From assembly GCA_902794395.1 (NCBI GenBank), contig CADBHB010000001.1, positions 155,289 through 196,683 of the forward strand: a stretch of DNA of 41,395 bases. Direction: 5' to 3'. The DNA is from an uncultured Ruminococcus sp. (GTDB taxonomy: Bacteria > Bacillota > Clostridia > Oscillospirales > Acutalibacteraceae). The translations under genes were made by a program, and so were the position numbers. This document shows, piece after piece, positions 5,064 through 12,099 of this stretch. Position 1 is the stretch's first letter; every line of letters begins with the position of its first letter. The notes beneath the pieces were generated by a model that saw only the letters and a list, made by a program, of their open reading frames with translations, was not told where the DNA came from and ran no database searches.

Positions 5064-6066
5064 CAAAGCTGAAAAAGCGGTATTTTTCTTTTACGGCAAT
5101 TTGATAGGCGTTCATTACGTTGTCGTAGCCCGCGAAGGCTGAAACCAGCATTATCAGGGTGCTCTCGGGCAGGTGGAAGTTGGTGATAAGCCCGTCCAGC
5201 ACCTTGAACTCGTAGCCCGGGTAGATGAAGATGTCCGTAAAGCCCTCGCAGGGCATTATCTTTCCGAACTGCGTCGCCACGCTCTCCAGCGTGCGGCAGG
5301 AGGTGGTGCCTACGGCTATTACTCTGCCGCCGTTTCGCTTGGTTTCGTTTATCAGACGGGCGGTCTCGGCGGGTATCTCGTAGTGCTCGCTGTGCATCTT
5401 GTGCTTGGTAACGTCGTCCACCTTTACGGGGCGGAAGGTGCCCAGACCCACGTGCAGGGTGACGTAGGCGATGTTTACCCCTTTTGCGCGTATCCTGTCC
5501 ATCAGCTCCTCGGTGAAGTGCAGCCCCGCGGTGGGGGCGGCGGCTGAGCCGGGCTCGTGGCTGTATACGGTCTGGTAGCGCTCCTTGTCCTTAAGCTCCT
5601 CGGTGATGTACGGCGGCAGCGGCATCTGTCCTATCTTGTCGAGGGTCGAGAAGAAATTCTCGTCGCAGTCGAAGTCCACCACGCGGTTGCCGTCGTCGCG
5701 CACCTCGGCCACCATGGCTCTCAGCAGCCCGTCGCCGAAGGTGAAGCCGGCGCCCTCGCGGGCTTTTTTGCCGGGCTTGCAGAGGGTCTCCCAGCGGTTG
5801 CCGCTGATTTGCCGCAGCAGAAGAAATTCCACGCGCGCACCGGTTTCGTCCTTAATGCCGTAAATGCGGGCGGGCAGCACGCGGGAATCGTTGGCGACCA
5901 GCAGGTCGCCCTCGTTGAGGCAGTCGATAATATCAAAGAAGTGCTTGTGGGTGATGTCGCCCGTACGGCGGTCCATCAGCAGCAGCCGCGACCTGTCTCT
6001 GGGCTCCACGGGCGTCTGCGCGATAAGCTCCTTTGGCAAATCATAATAAAAATCGCTGGTCTTCAT
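5041..6066 (-). CDS. queA: S-adenosylmethionine:tRNA ribosyltransferase-isomerase
   Basis: The enzyme has 341 residues from ATG 6064-6066, chosen over an in-frame start 8 codons upstream because AAAGGA precedes it by 6 bases. QueA transfers and isomerises the ribosyl group of SAM onto preQ1-tRNA to make epoxyqueuosine. Family motifs are clear: [24 protein letters not shown] at the start (written here in part as DLPKELIAQ and RDRSRLL), [29 protein letters not shown] and [18 protein letters not shown]. The C-terminus FGDAMCIL differs from the usual GDAMFI because the module insertion replaced the tail. tgt, the previous pathway step, lies 2.3 kb downstream. Confidence 0.97.
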   Translation of the reverse strand: MKTSDFYYDLPKELIAQTPVEPRDRSRLLLMDRRTGDITHKHFFDIIDCLNEGDLLVANDSRVLPARIYGIKDETGARVEFLLLRQISGNRWETLCKPGKKAREGAGFTFGDGLLRAMVAEVRDDGNRVVDFDCDENFFSTLDKIGQMPLPPYITEELKDKERYQTVYSHEPGSAAAPTAGLHFTEELMDRIRAKGVNIAYVTLHVGLGTFRPVKVDDVTKHKMHSEHYEIPAETARLINETKRNGGRVIAVGTTSCRTLESVATQFGKIMPCEGFTDIFIYPGYEFKVLDGLITNFHLPESTLIMLVSAFAGYDNVMNAYQIAVKEKYRFFSFGDAMCIL

Positions 6067-6107
6067 AAAAATTCCTTTCAAAACTCTCACTAATTATTGA
6101 TAAATAA

Positions 6108-6136
6108 TTGACAATAATCTTTGAAAATGCTATAGT
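6108..6136 (+). promoter_or_regulatory. Sigma-A promoter of asd-dapA-dapB
   Basis: A perfect -35 TTGACA (6108-6113) and -10 TATAGT (6131-6136) are separated by 17 bases. The predicted transcript starts near 6143, leaving a leader of about 128 bases before asd. Confidence 0.78.
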
Positions 6137-6173
6137 ATATAGTAGGGTAATTTGGAAATCATCCTACATCTTG

Positions 6174-6241
6174 CGGTTGCGGTGCAGTTTTAATGCTCTA
6201 TCTATCATAGACTATTTTTTCAGAGTTGGCAACCGTTTTTT
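6174..6241 (+). promoter_or_regulatory. Possible structured leader / attenuator of asd
   Basis: CGGTTGC (6174-6180) can pair with GCAACCG (6229-6235), which is followed directly by TTTTTT. This gives a terminator-like end 30 bases before the asd start, with a 48-base interior containing a smaller CTAT/ATAG hairpin. It may be an attenuator responding to lysine supply. The leader is too short for a lysine riboswitch. Confidence 0.3.
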
Positions 6242-6270
6242 AAAATTTGTTTCAATCGGAGGAATCAGCA

Positions 6271-7356
6271 GTGAGAAAGTTTAATGTCGGAATCATCGGC
6301 GCTACGGGTATGGTAGGACAGCGCTTTGCGCTTTTACTTGAGAACCACCCCTGGTTTGAGGTCACCGCGCTGGCGGCCAGCTCCAGAAGCGCGGGCAAAA
6401 AATACGGTGACGTTGTCGAGGGCAGATGGCACATGGCAACTCAGCTTCCCGAGAAGTACAGGGATATGGTCATCATGGACGCGGAGAACGTGGAGGAGGT
6501 AGCCTCTAAGGTGGACTTCTGCTTCTGCGCCGTCAACATGAAGAAGGACGAGATCCGTGCGCTTGAGGAAAAATACGCCAAGGCTGAGTGTCCCATCGTT
6601 TCCAACAACTCGGCTCACCGCTTCACCCCCGACGTTCCCATGGTGATCCCCGAGATCAACGCGGATCACATCAAGATCATCGAGTCTCAGAGAAAGCGTC
6701 TGGGCACCAAGAGAGGCTTTGTGGCGGTCAAGTCCAACTGCTCCTTGCAGAGCTATGTGCCCGCCATCCATCCGCTCAAGGCTCTGGGCGTAGACAAGGT
6801 GCTCGCCTGCACCTATCAGGCTATTTCCGGCGCGGGCAAGACCTTCAAGACCTGGCCCGAGATGGTCGACAACCTCATTCCCTACATCGGCGGCGAGGAG
6901 GAGAAATCCGAGCGCGAGCCCCTCAAGATCTGGGGTCACATAGAGAATGACGAGATCGTTCTCACCGACGACATCGCCATCACCTCACAGTGCCTGCGCG
7001 TGCCCGTTTCGGACGGTCACACCGCGGCGGTGTTCATGTCCTTCAAGGAAGGCGTCAAGAAGCCGAGCGTAGAGGAGATCATCAGCGTTTGGGAGAACTA
7101 TCAGGGCAGAGCTCAGGAGCTTGAGCTTCCCAGCGCGCCCAAGCACTTCCTGCACTACTTCACCGAGCCCGACCGTCCTCAGATCAAGTCCGAGAGGAAT
7201 CTTGAGAACGGCATGGCGGTATCCGTAGGCAGACTCAGAGAGGACACCCAGTACGACTACAAGTTCGTCTGCATGTCCCACAACACCCTCAGGGGCGCTG
7301 CCGGCGGCGCGGTGCTGCTTGCCGAGCTGCTGTGCGCGGAAGGATATATGGACTGA
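6271..7356 (+). CDS. asd: Aspartate-semialdehyde dehydrogenase
   Basis: The protein has 361 residues from GTG 6271, chosen because CGGAGGA lies 7 bases upstream; a TTG eight codons earlier lacks a site. It reduces aspartyl phosphate to aspartate semialdehyde with NADPH, the branch point to lysine/diaminopimelate, threonine and methionine. The N-terminal nucleotide-binding motif [10 protein letters not shown] (residues 10-19) and the catalytic cysteine in KSNCSLQ (Cys 157) are present. The sequence belongs to the archaeal/fungal-like class of Asd found in many Clostridia ([35 protein letters not shown]). It heads the asd-dapA-dapB cluster, which supplies diaminopimelate and, in spores, dipicolinate. 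Confidence 0.97.
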   Translation: MRKFNVGIIGATGMVGQRFALLLENHPWFEVTALAASSRSAGKKYGDVVEGRWHMATQLPEKYRDMVIMDAENVEEVASKVDFCFCAVNMKKDEIRALEEKYAKAECPIVSNNSAHRFTPDVPMVIPEINADHIKIIESQRKRLGTKRGFVAVKSNCSLQSYVPAIHPLKALGVDKVLACTYQAISGAGKTFKTWPEMVDNLIPYIGGEEEKSEREPLKIWGHIENDEIVLTDDIAITSQCLRVPVSDGHTAAVFMSFKEGVKKPSVEEIISVWENYQGRAQELELPSAPKHFLHYFTEPDRPQIKSERNLENGMAVSVGRLREDTQYDYKFVCMSHNTLRGAAGGAVLLAELLCAEGYMD

Positions 7357-7457
7357 GCTGAGGGCTTAAAGCTGAGAGCAAGCCGCGTTTAGGCTTTGCC
7401 GCTCGGCACTGATATAAATTTAACTGTAAATCATTTTGATATATACGGAGGCATATT

Positions 7458-8360
7458 ATGGCTAACCACATTTTTACAGGTTCGGGCGTTGCACTCATAA
7501 CCCCCATGAACTCGGACGGTTCCGTCAACTATAACGCGCTGGCGGATCTGCTGGAGTTTCATGTCGCGAACAAAACCGACGCGATCATCGCCTGCGGAAC
7601 CACAGGTGAAGCCGCTACCTTATCGGAGAAGGAGCACTGCGAGGTGCTGTCCTTTGTGGCTGAGAAGATCAACGGCAGGATCCCCGTTATCGCCGGAACC
7701 GGCAGCAACGACACCTCCACGGCTGTTATGCTGTCGCAGGCGGCACAGAAATACGGCATCGACGCGCTGCTGACCGTTACGCCTTACTACAACAAGACCT
7801 CACAGGCGGGTCTGGTAAAGCACTTCAACGTTATCGCCGATTCCGTTGACCTGCCTGTTATCCTTTACAACGTGCCCTCGCGCACCGGCTGCAACATCCA
7901 GCCCAAGACCTACGCCGAGCTGTGCAAGCACCCCAACATCGTTGCGGCTAAGGAAGCCAGCGGCGATATTTCGCAGGTGGCGCTCATCCGCTCGCTCTGT
8001 GGCGACAAGCTCGATATTTATTCGGGCAACGACGATCAGACCGTGCCCTTCATGTCGCTGGGCGCTCTGGGCGTTATCTCCGTATTCGCGAACATCTGTC
8101 CCGTAGAGATGCACGAGATCTGCCGCCTTTGCCTTGAAAACGACTTCGCTCAGGCGCAGAAGCTGCACTTCCACTATATCGAGCTGATGAACATCATGTT
8201 CAGCGACGTCAACCCGATCCCCGTCAAGACCGCTATGAATCTCTTCGGCTTTGAGGCGGGCGAGTGCAGGCTGCCGCTGGTGCCCATGAGCGTAGCGGGC
8301 TACCACAACCTCAAGGACTGCCTGGCAAAGTACGATTTGCTGGATAAGTACGTCCGTTGA
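7458..8360 (+). CDS. dapA: 4-hydroxy-tetrahydrodipicolinate synthase
   Basis: The protein has 300 residues and begins at ATG 7458 with a GGAGG site 8 bases upstream. It condenses pyruvate with aspartate semialdehyde to hydroxy-tetrahydrodipicolinate. The pyruvate-binding motif GTTGEAATLS (47-56), the catalytic Tyr in YNVPSRTG (Tyr about 137) and the Schiff-base Lys in AAKEASGD (Lys 165) are all present in a TIM-barrel of usual length. It follows asd after a 101-base gap without a terminator. Together with dapB it provides the precursor used for peptidoglycan and, through dpaAB elsewhere in this window, for spore dipicolinate. Confidence 0.97.
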   Translation: MANHIFTGSGVALITPMNSDGSVNYNALADLLEFHVANKTDAIIACGTTGEAATLSEKEHCEVLSFVAEKINGRIPVIAGTGSNDTSTAVMLSQAAQKYGIDALLTVTPYYNKTSQAGLVKHFNVIADSVDLPVILYNVPSRTGCNIQPKTYAELCKHPNIVAAKEASGDISQVALIRSLCGDKLDIYSGNDDQTVPFMSLGALGVISVFANICPVEMHEICRLCLENDFAQAQKLHFHYIELMNIMFSDVNPIPVKTAMNLFGFEAGECRLPLVPMSVAGYHNLKDCLAKYDLLDKYVR

Positions 8361-8386
8361 GCACAGAGTATTAAAGATAAAGAGAT

Positions 8387-8408
8387 GGGCGGGCTTTGCC
8401 CGCCCTTT
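8387..8408 (+). terminator. Intergenic hairpin between dapA and dapB (weak terminator or attenuator)
   Basis: GGGCGGGC (8387-8394) pairs perfectly with GCCCGCCC (8398-8405) around TTT, followed by only three Ts. It may lower dapB expression or protect the dapA transcript rather than end transcription completely. Confidence 0.55.
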
Positions 8409-8432
8409 GTCAATAGAAAAGGGGGAAATAAT

Positions 8433-9191
8433 ATGACAAAAATAGCAATAGTCGGCTGCAACGGCAAAATGGGCGGCTATGTCGCCGAGGCCGTCGCGGT
8501 ACATCAGGATTGCCAAACGCTGTTCGGCGTGGATGCGTTTGGGACAAGCAAGCACGATTTTCCCGTGTATAAAAGCTTTGACGAGGCGGCGGACAAGCCC
8601 GACGTCATCATCGACTTTTCAAATCCCGCCGCTCTGGACGGCATGCTCGGCTACGCGCTTAAAAACAGCGTGCCCTGCGTTATCTGCACCACGGGCTATT
8701 CGGCTGAACAGATCGAAGCCATAAAGCAGGCGGCAAAGGAGATCGCCGTGTTCTATTCGGGCAACATGTCGCTGGGCATCAACCTGCTCATCGAGCTTGC
8801 CAAGCAGGCGGCTAAGGTGCTGGGCAACACCTTTGATATAGAGATCGTCGAAAAGCACCACAACCTCAAGGTGGACGCGCCCAGCGGCACCGCGCTTATG
8901 ATAGCCGACGCTATCTCGGACACGCTGGAGCAGGAGCCTCAGTACGTCTACGACAGGCACGCCTACCGCAAGCGCCGCGCAAAAAACGAGATCGGCATCC
9001 ATTCGGTCAGGGGCGGCACCATCGTCGGCGAGCACGAGGTCATCTTCGCGGGACTTGACGAGGTTGTCACCGTCACCCATCAGGCGCAGTCCAAGCAGGT
9101 GTTCGCCGCGGGAGCGGTAAACGCCGCGGTATTCCTCGCCAAGCAGGGCGCCGGTATGTATGATATGAGCGATCTGCTCGCGGGGTATTGA
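8433..9191 (+). CDS. dapB: 4-hydroxy-tetrahydrodipicolinate reductase
   Basis: The protein has 252 residues from ATG 8433, with GGGGGA 6-7 bases upstream; an ATG 16 codons earlier lies in the intergenic hairpin and is rejected. It reduces the DapA product to tetrahydrodipicolinate using NAD(P)H. The Rossmann motif VGCNGKMGGYV (residues 7-17), the active-site motif EKHHNLKVDAPSGTA (about 138-152, with the catalytic His pair) and the C-terminal HQAQSKQVFAAGA are visible. It is the last gene of asd-dapA-dapB and is followed by a strong terminator. Confidence 0.97.
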   Translation: MTKIAIVGCNGKMGGYVAEAVAVHQDCQTLFGVDAFGTSKHDFPVYKSFDEAADKPDVIIDFSNPAALDGMLGYALKNSVPCVICTTGYSAEQIEAIKQAAKEIAVFYSGNMSLGINLLIELAKQAAKVLGNTFDIEIVEKHHNLKVDAPSGTALMIADAISDTLEQEPQYVYDRHAYRKRRAKNEIGIHSVRGGTIVGEHEVIFAGLDEVVTVTHQAQSKQVFAAGAVNAAVFLAKQGAGMYDMSDLLAGY

Positions 9192-9294
9192 TCGACAGCA
9201 CGAAAAGCTGTACATAATTCACCCTGCGCGAGCGTTTCGACCCCGCGAGGGTTTAATCCACGACTGATATTCGCTGCCTTTGGGCAGTCGGCAG

Positions 9295-9327
9295 CCGGCA
9301 GAGCAAAACGCTCTGCCGGTTTTCTTT
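9295..9327 (+). terminator. Strong terminator of the asd-dapA-dapB operon
   Basis: CCGGCAGAGC (9295-9304) pairs perfectly with GCTCTGCCGG (9310-9319) around a 5-base loop, followed by TTTTCTTT. The end of the T-tract is also the left edge of the MITE-like repeat. Confidence 0.92.
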
Positions 9328-9504
9328 AGGCAACACCGCACAATTCGCGGCGCACGCCTTGCTTGAATATTGTTCCGTCAGCCTGCCCAAAAAATCTCGG
9401 CAAGGCGTCAGCCTTACCTCAACCTTACCTCAATTTGTTTGTGCACCCTGACGAAAAATCTTACTTCGCAATCCGCACACCTGAATTGTGCGGTATTGCC
9501 TTAA
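9325..9504. mobile_element. MITE-like 180-bp repeat element, full-length copy
   Basis: The ends are inverted repeats of 22 bases with 20 matches: 9325-9346 and the reverse complement of 9483-9504, sharing GGCAA-ACCGCACAATTC. The interior is closely related, in inverse orientation, to 40434-40576. This copy carries an 11-base tandem duplication (9412-9422 and 9423-9433) that the other copy lacks. An open reading frame across it is partly conserved in both copies (PYLNLFVHPDEK, YFAIRTPEL), but this follows from the sequence similarity and is not proof of a gene. No target duplication is clear. The rest of 9192-9588 contains only the operon terminator and the ECF gene leader. Confidence 0.75.
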
Positions 9505-9588
9505 AAGAGCAGGATGGAACCCGCGCCCGTCGGCGCGTGCAACCAAAACGGCTTTTGAAAACGTATTATTAACAAAGGAGGGGGACAG

Positions 9589-10077
9589 GTGAAGAGCGAA
9601 CGGCGTTTTGCGGACTTGAGTTTTGAACAGGCTGTGCGGAAGTATGCCGACACCGTTACGGGCGTGTGCGTCATGCGCCTGCAAAACACGGCGGACGCCG
9701 AGGACTGCTTCCAAAACACCTTTTCCAAGCTGTGGTTCAAGTCCCCCGACTTTGACAGCGAGGAGCACTTAAAGGCGTGGCTTATCCGTGTGGCTGTCAA
9801 CGAATGTGCCGATTATATGCGCAAAAACCGCCGCGCGGCGGTCGGCGAAGCCTTCCGCGAGGAAAGCGTGGATTTTGCCTTTGACCGCAGCGATATGTCG
9901 TGGGCGCTGTCCCGTACTCCCTCTCCTTATCGGGACGTGCTCTACCTCTATTACTGCGAGCAGTACAAGGTGAAGGAGATAGCTGTTATTCTCAACAAAA
10001 AAGAAAACACAGTCAAATCTCTGCTGAAACGCGGAAGAGAAATAATTAGATCCATTTACGGAGGTGAGGAGCGTTGA
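9589..10077 (+). CDS. ECF-type RNA polymerase sigma factor
   Basis: The protein has 162 residues from GTG 9589, with AAGGAGGGGG 5-6 bases upstream. Region 2 (about residues 8-85) includes DAEDCFQNTFSKLW, the usual core-binding and -10-melting segment, and region 4 (about 100-155) has the helix-turn-helix YKVKEIAVILNKKENTVKSLL. There is no region 1 or 3, as expected for a group-4 (extracytoplasmic function) sigma factor. The TTGA overlap with the next gene, a membrane protein with a cytoplasmic N-terminus, points to a sigma/anti-sigma pair. The third gene, a secreted protein, may be its target or part of the sensing system. A GGAACC motif at 9515-9520 may mark an autoregulated promoter, but the -10 is not convincing. 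Confidence 0.93.
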   Translation: MKSERRFADLSFEQAVRKYADTVTGVCVMRLQNTADAEDCFQNTFSKLWFKSPDFDSEEHLKAWLIRVAVNECADYMRKNRRAAVGEAFREESVDFAFDRSDMSWALSRTPSPYRDVLYLYYCEQYKVKEIAVILNKKENTVKSLLKRGREIIRSIYGGEER

Positions 10078-10973
10078 AAGAGTCTGACTTTTCTCAGTAC
10101 AAACAACTCAAAACCCCCGAGGAATGGATAGATAAAGCCTTGAAAATTCCAAATAAGAAAAAAGCACCTCTGTTTTTCCTTCGTCCTGCGGTCATCGGCG
10201 CGGCGGCGGCTCTGGTGATAACAGCCGCCGTTGTGCTTACGCTGCGGTATCAGTTCGGCGCAAAGCCGCCCGTCGCTCCCGAAAGCCTTACCGCTCCGCC
10301 CTCTGTCACAGTAGCGGCGGAGGAGAGCGTCGGGACAACAGGAATCGCTGCGGCGACTGCTGCCGAGGGCGGTACCGCGCCCGTCTGCACGGGGACTGCC
10401 GCTGCGACCGCCCCCGAAGGCGAAACCGTCGCGTCCGGTCTGCCCGCTTCGGTGCAGACCGTGCCGAAGCCGACCGCCGCTCCCTATACAGGCGCGTCCG
10501 CTGCGGAAAGTACCGCCGCCTCAGGCGCGTCCGATCCTCAGCCGCTCACTCAAGCCGCGCCGACACAGCAGACGACCGCTCCCGTCACCGAACAGGCTAC
10601 GGAGCCCGTGACCGAGGTGCAGCCCGCAACTGAAGACAAGCCCGCAGTTGAAGTTCCTGACGGCGTTTATTGCGGCACGCTGACCCTTATGTGCCCGGTG
10701 AACAGCCCGTTTTATCAGGACGGCACGGTGCATGTGCGCATCATCCCCATGACAGAGGAGGGGCTTCCGTACACATTCCCGACGGCGCTTACCATGGTTT
10801 CCGACGGATGGAGCGCGGAAAAAGCCGAAAAAACAGCGGTGTTAGACCCCTTACGCGTCGGTGTGGAGCTTGCCGGCGATTACTACATCGTAGAGGTGAC
10901 TGACAGCCGCGGCAACCGACAGGAGTTTTACGCGGCGTTGTTTGAGGATTCATCATTCATATTCTATATCTAA
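10074..10973 (+). CDS. Putative anti-sigma factor, single-pass membrane protein
   Basis: The protein has 299 residues from TTG 10074, with GGAGGTGAGG just upstream, overlapping the sigma gene stop. Residues 1-35 are hydrophilic and cytoplasmic (SDFSQYKQLKTPEEWIDKALKIPNKKK, a segment found in RsgI/anti-sigma-like partners in part). Residues about 36-60 form one membrane helix (FLRPAVIGAAAALVITAAVVL). An Ala/Thr/Pro-rich linker of about 130 residues follows, then a C-terminal extracellular beta domain of about 100 residues ending FIFYI. The layout fits an anti-sigma factor that holds the ECF sigma at the membrane and senses something outside. The classic zinc-binding HxxxCxxC motif is absent, so the class of anti-sigma is unknown. 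Confidence 0.7.
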   Translation: MKESDFSQYKQLKTPEEWIDKALKIPNKKKAPLFFLRPAVIGAAAALVITAAVVLTLRYQFGAKPPVAPESLTAPPSVTVAAEESVGTTGIAAATAAEGGTAPVCTGTAAATAPEGETVASGLPASVQTVPKPTAAPYTGASAAESTAASGASDPQPLTQAAPTQQTTAPVTEQATEPVTEVQPATEDKPAVEVPDGVYCGTLTLMCPVNSPFYQDGTVHVRIIPMTEEGLPYTFPTALTMVSDGWSAEKAEKTAVLDPLRVGVELAGDYYIVEVTDSRGNRQEFYAALFEDSSFIFYI

Positions 10974-10986
10974 AGGAGGTATTCCC

Positions 10987-12015
10987 ATGAAAAAAGCATT
11001 GGCGATAGCTTTGACCTTCGCTCTGCTGCTCTGTGTTTTCGCGTTTCCCGTGAACGCGGCGCAGACAGACGGCAGATATTACCGTCAGTTCCTTCGTCAG
11101 TACTATAACGGCGAGACACCGTCGGTGACGGACGCCGAGTATATGACCTATAACGAGCTGTATTATCACACAACGGACGGCGTCACCGACTGGGCGCTTA
11201 TCGAAGCGGATTTCGGCTGTGCCTGCGAGGTGCTCATTCAGGACATCCACTTCGGCAGAGCCTTCGCGCATAACGACGACGCGCCGCCCTTCCACTATGG
11301 CTACGGCATTTACGACGCTGCGCAGGAGCGCTTTTTCGGCTTTGACGAGATAACGGACGAGAACGATTATCCCGACCTGCAAAACGTGCTCGATCGGTTT
11401 TGCATAGGACAGCGCGTAGGTGAAACGCACTACGGCGACGACCTCCGCTATAAGGAGCAGTTTTTGCGCAAGGCTGTGGGCTCATATGTATTTGAGTACG
11501 GCGAGGCGAACGCGGTGAAATGCTACGACGAGCTCTATTATCACGAAAACGCGGGACAAACAGACTGGGTGCTGGTTCGGGGCGAAACCTGGTTCCGCTA
11601 CCCCGAGGGCGGCACCTACGAGAAGATCGGCAACACCGTGCTGCGCACCGAGGGCATATACGAGCCATTCGGCAACGGCTACGCGGTCTATGACGTCGGC
11701 AGGGGAGTGTATTATGAATTGAGAGCCTCGCTGATCGGACGGTTCAACGGTCTGATCGAGGCGTTGAACAGCCCGGGCGTCGGCGAAAAGATCGGCGATC
11801 TCAACGGCGACCGCAGGGTGAATGTAAACGACATCACCGACATGCAGCGCTGTTTGGCGGAGGTACAGGATTATCCCGAGAAAGACGGGGTAGAGGCGGT
11901 AGGATACAAAAACCGCGGCGCCGAGAGCGTGCAGTATCTCAGCGACATCGACAAAAACGGCGAGCGCGATGTGCGCGACATCACCGCTTTGCAGCGCATA
12001 CTTGCGGAGTTTTAG
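10987..12015 (+). CDS. Secreted two-repeat protein with dockerin-like C-terminus
   Basis: The protein has 342 residues from ATG 10987, with AAAGGAGG 7-8 bases upstream. A signal peptide (MKKALAIALTFALLLCVFAFPVNAA) is expected to be cut after about residue 25. Two repeats of about 115 residues follow; shared elements are QFLR, NELYYH or DELYYH with TDW, then a GY-x-YD segment. No known domain is recognised in them. The C-terminal 65 residues hold a dockerin-type pair of Ca-binding segments (GDLNGDRRVNVNDITDMQR and SDIDKNGERDVRDITALQR). It lies 13 bases after the anti-sigma gene and is probably cotranscribed. A terminator follows. Confidence 0.85.
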   Translation: MKKALAIALTFALLLCVFAFPVNAAQTDGRYYRQFLRQYYNGETPSVTDAEYMTYNELYYHTTDGVTDWALIEADFGCACEVLIQDIHFGRAFAHNDDAPPFHYGYGIYDAAQERFFGFDEITDENDYPDLQNVLDRFCIGQRVGETHYGDDLRYKEQFLRKAVGSYVFEYGEANAVKCYDELYYHENAGQTDWVLVRGETWFRYPEGGTYEKIGNTVLRTEGIYEPFGNGYAVYDVGRGVYYELRASLIGRFNGLIEALNSPGVGEKIGDLNGDRRVNVNDITDMQRCLAEVQDYPEKDGVEAVGYKNRGAESVQYLSDIDKNGERDVRDITALQRILAEF

Positions 12016-12051
12016 CCGCCTGAGCAGCGCTGATTTGTTCACAAAATAACC

Positions 12052-12092
12052 AAGGAGCCGGCTAAACTCGAAAGAGTTTTAGCCGACTCCTT
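12052..12092. terminator. Bidirectional terminator between the ECF operon and rmuC
   Basis: An imperfect long stem runs from AAGGAG (12052-12057) to CTCCTT (12087-12092) and includes GGCTAAA paired with TTTAGCC, with a GAAA tetraloop closed by CTC/GAG. Plus-strand reading gives TTATTTGTTT after it. It separates the plus-strand ECF operon from the convergent rmuC gene. Confidence 0.75.
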
Positions 12093-12099
12093 ATTTGTT

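Noticed and set aside
4869-5066. Minus-strand reading frame across the end of queA and the region before higB
   Set aside because: It begins inside the queA tail in another frame and runs over the HigB-HigA promoter; no ribosome binding site and no family resemblance.
6137-6270. Lysine riboswitch before asd
   Set aside because: The leader is about 130 bases, shorter than the lysine aptamer plus terminator, and the conserved core elements are not seen.
9363-9572. Open reading frame of 69 codons across the MITE-like repeat, similar in the second copy
   Set aside because: The similarity is explained by the repeat itself, the frame has no ribosome binding site, and the two copies differ by indels that change its ends.
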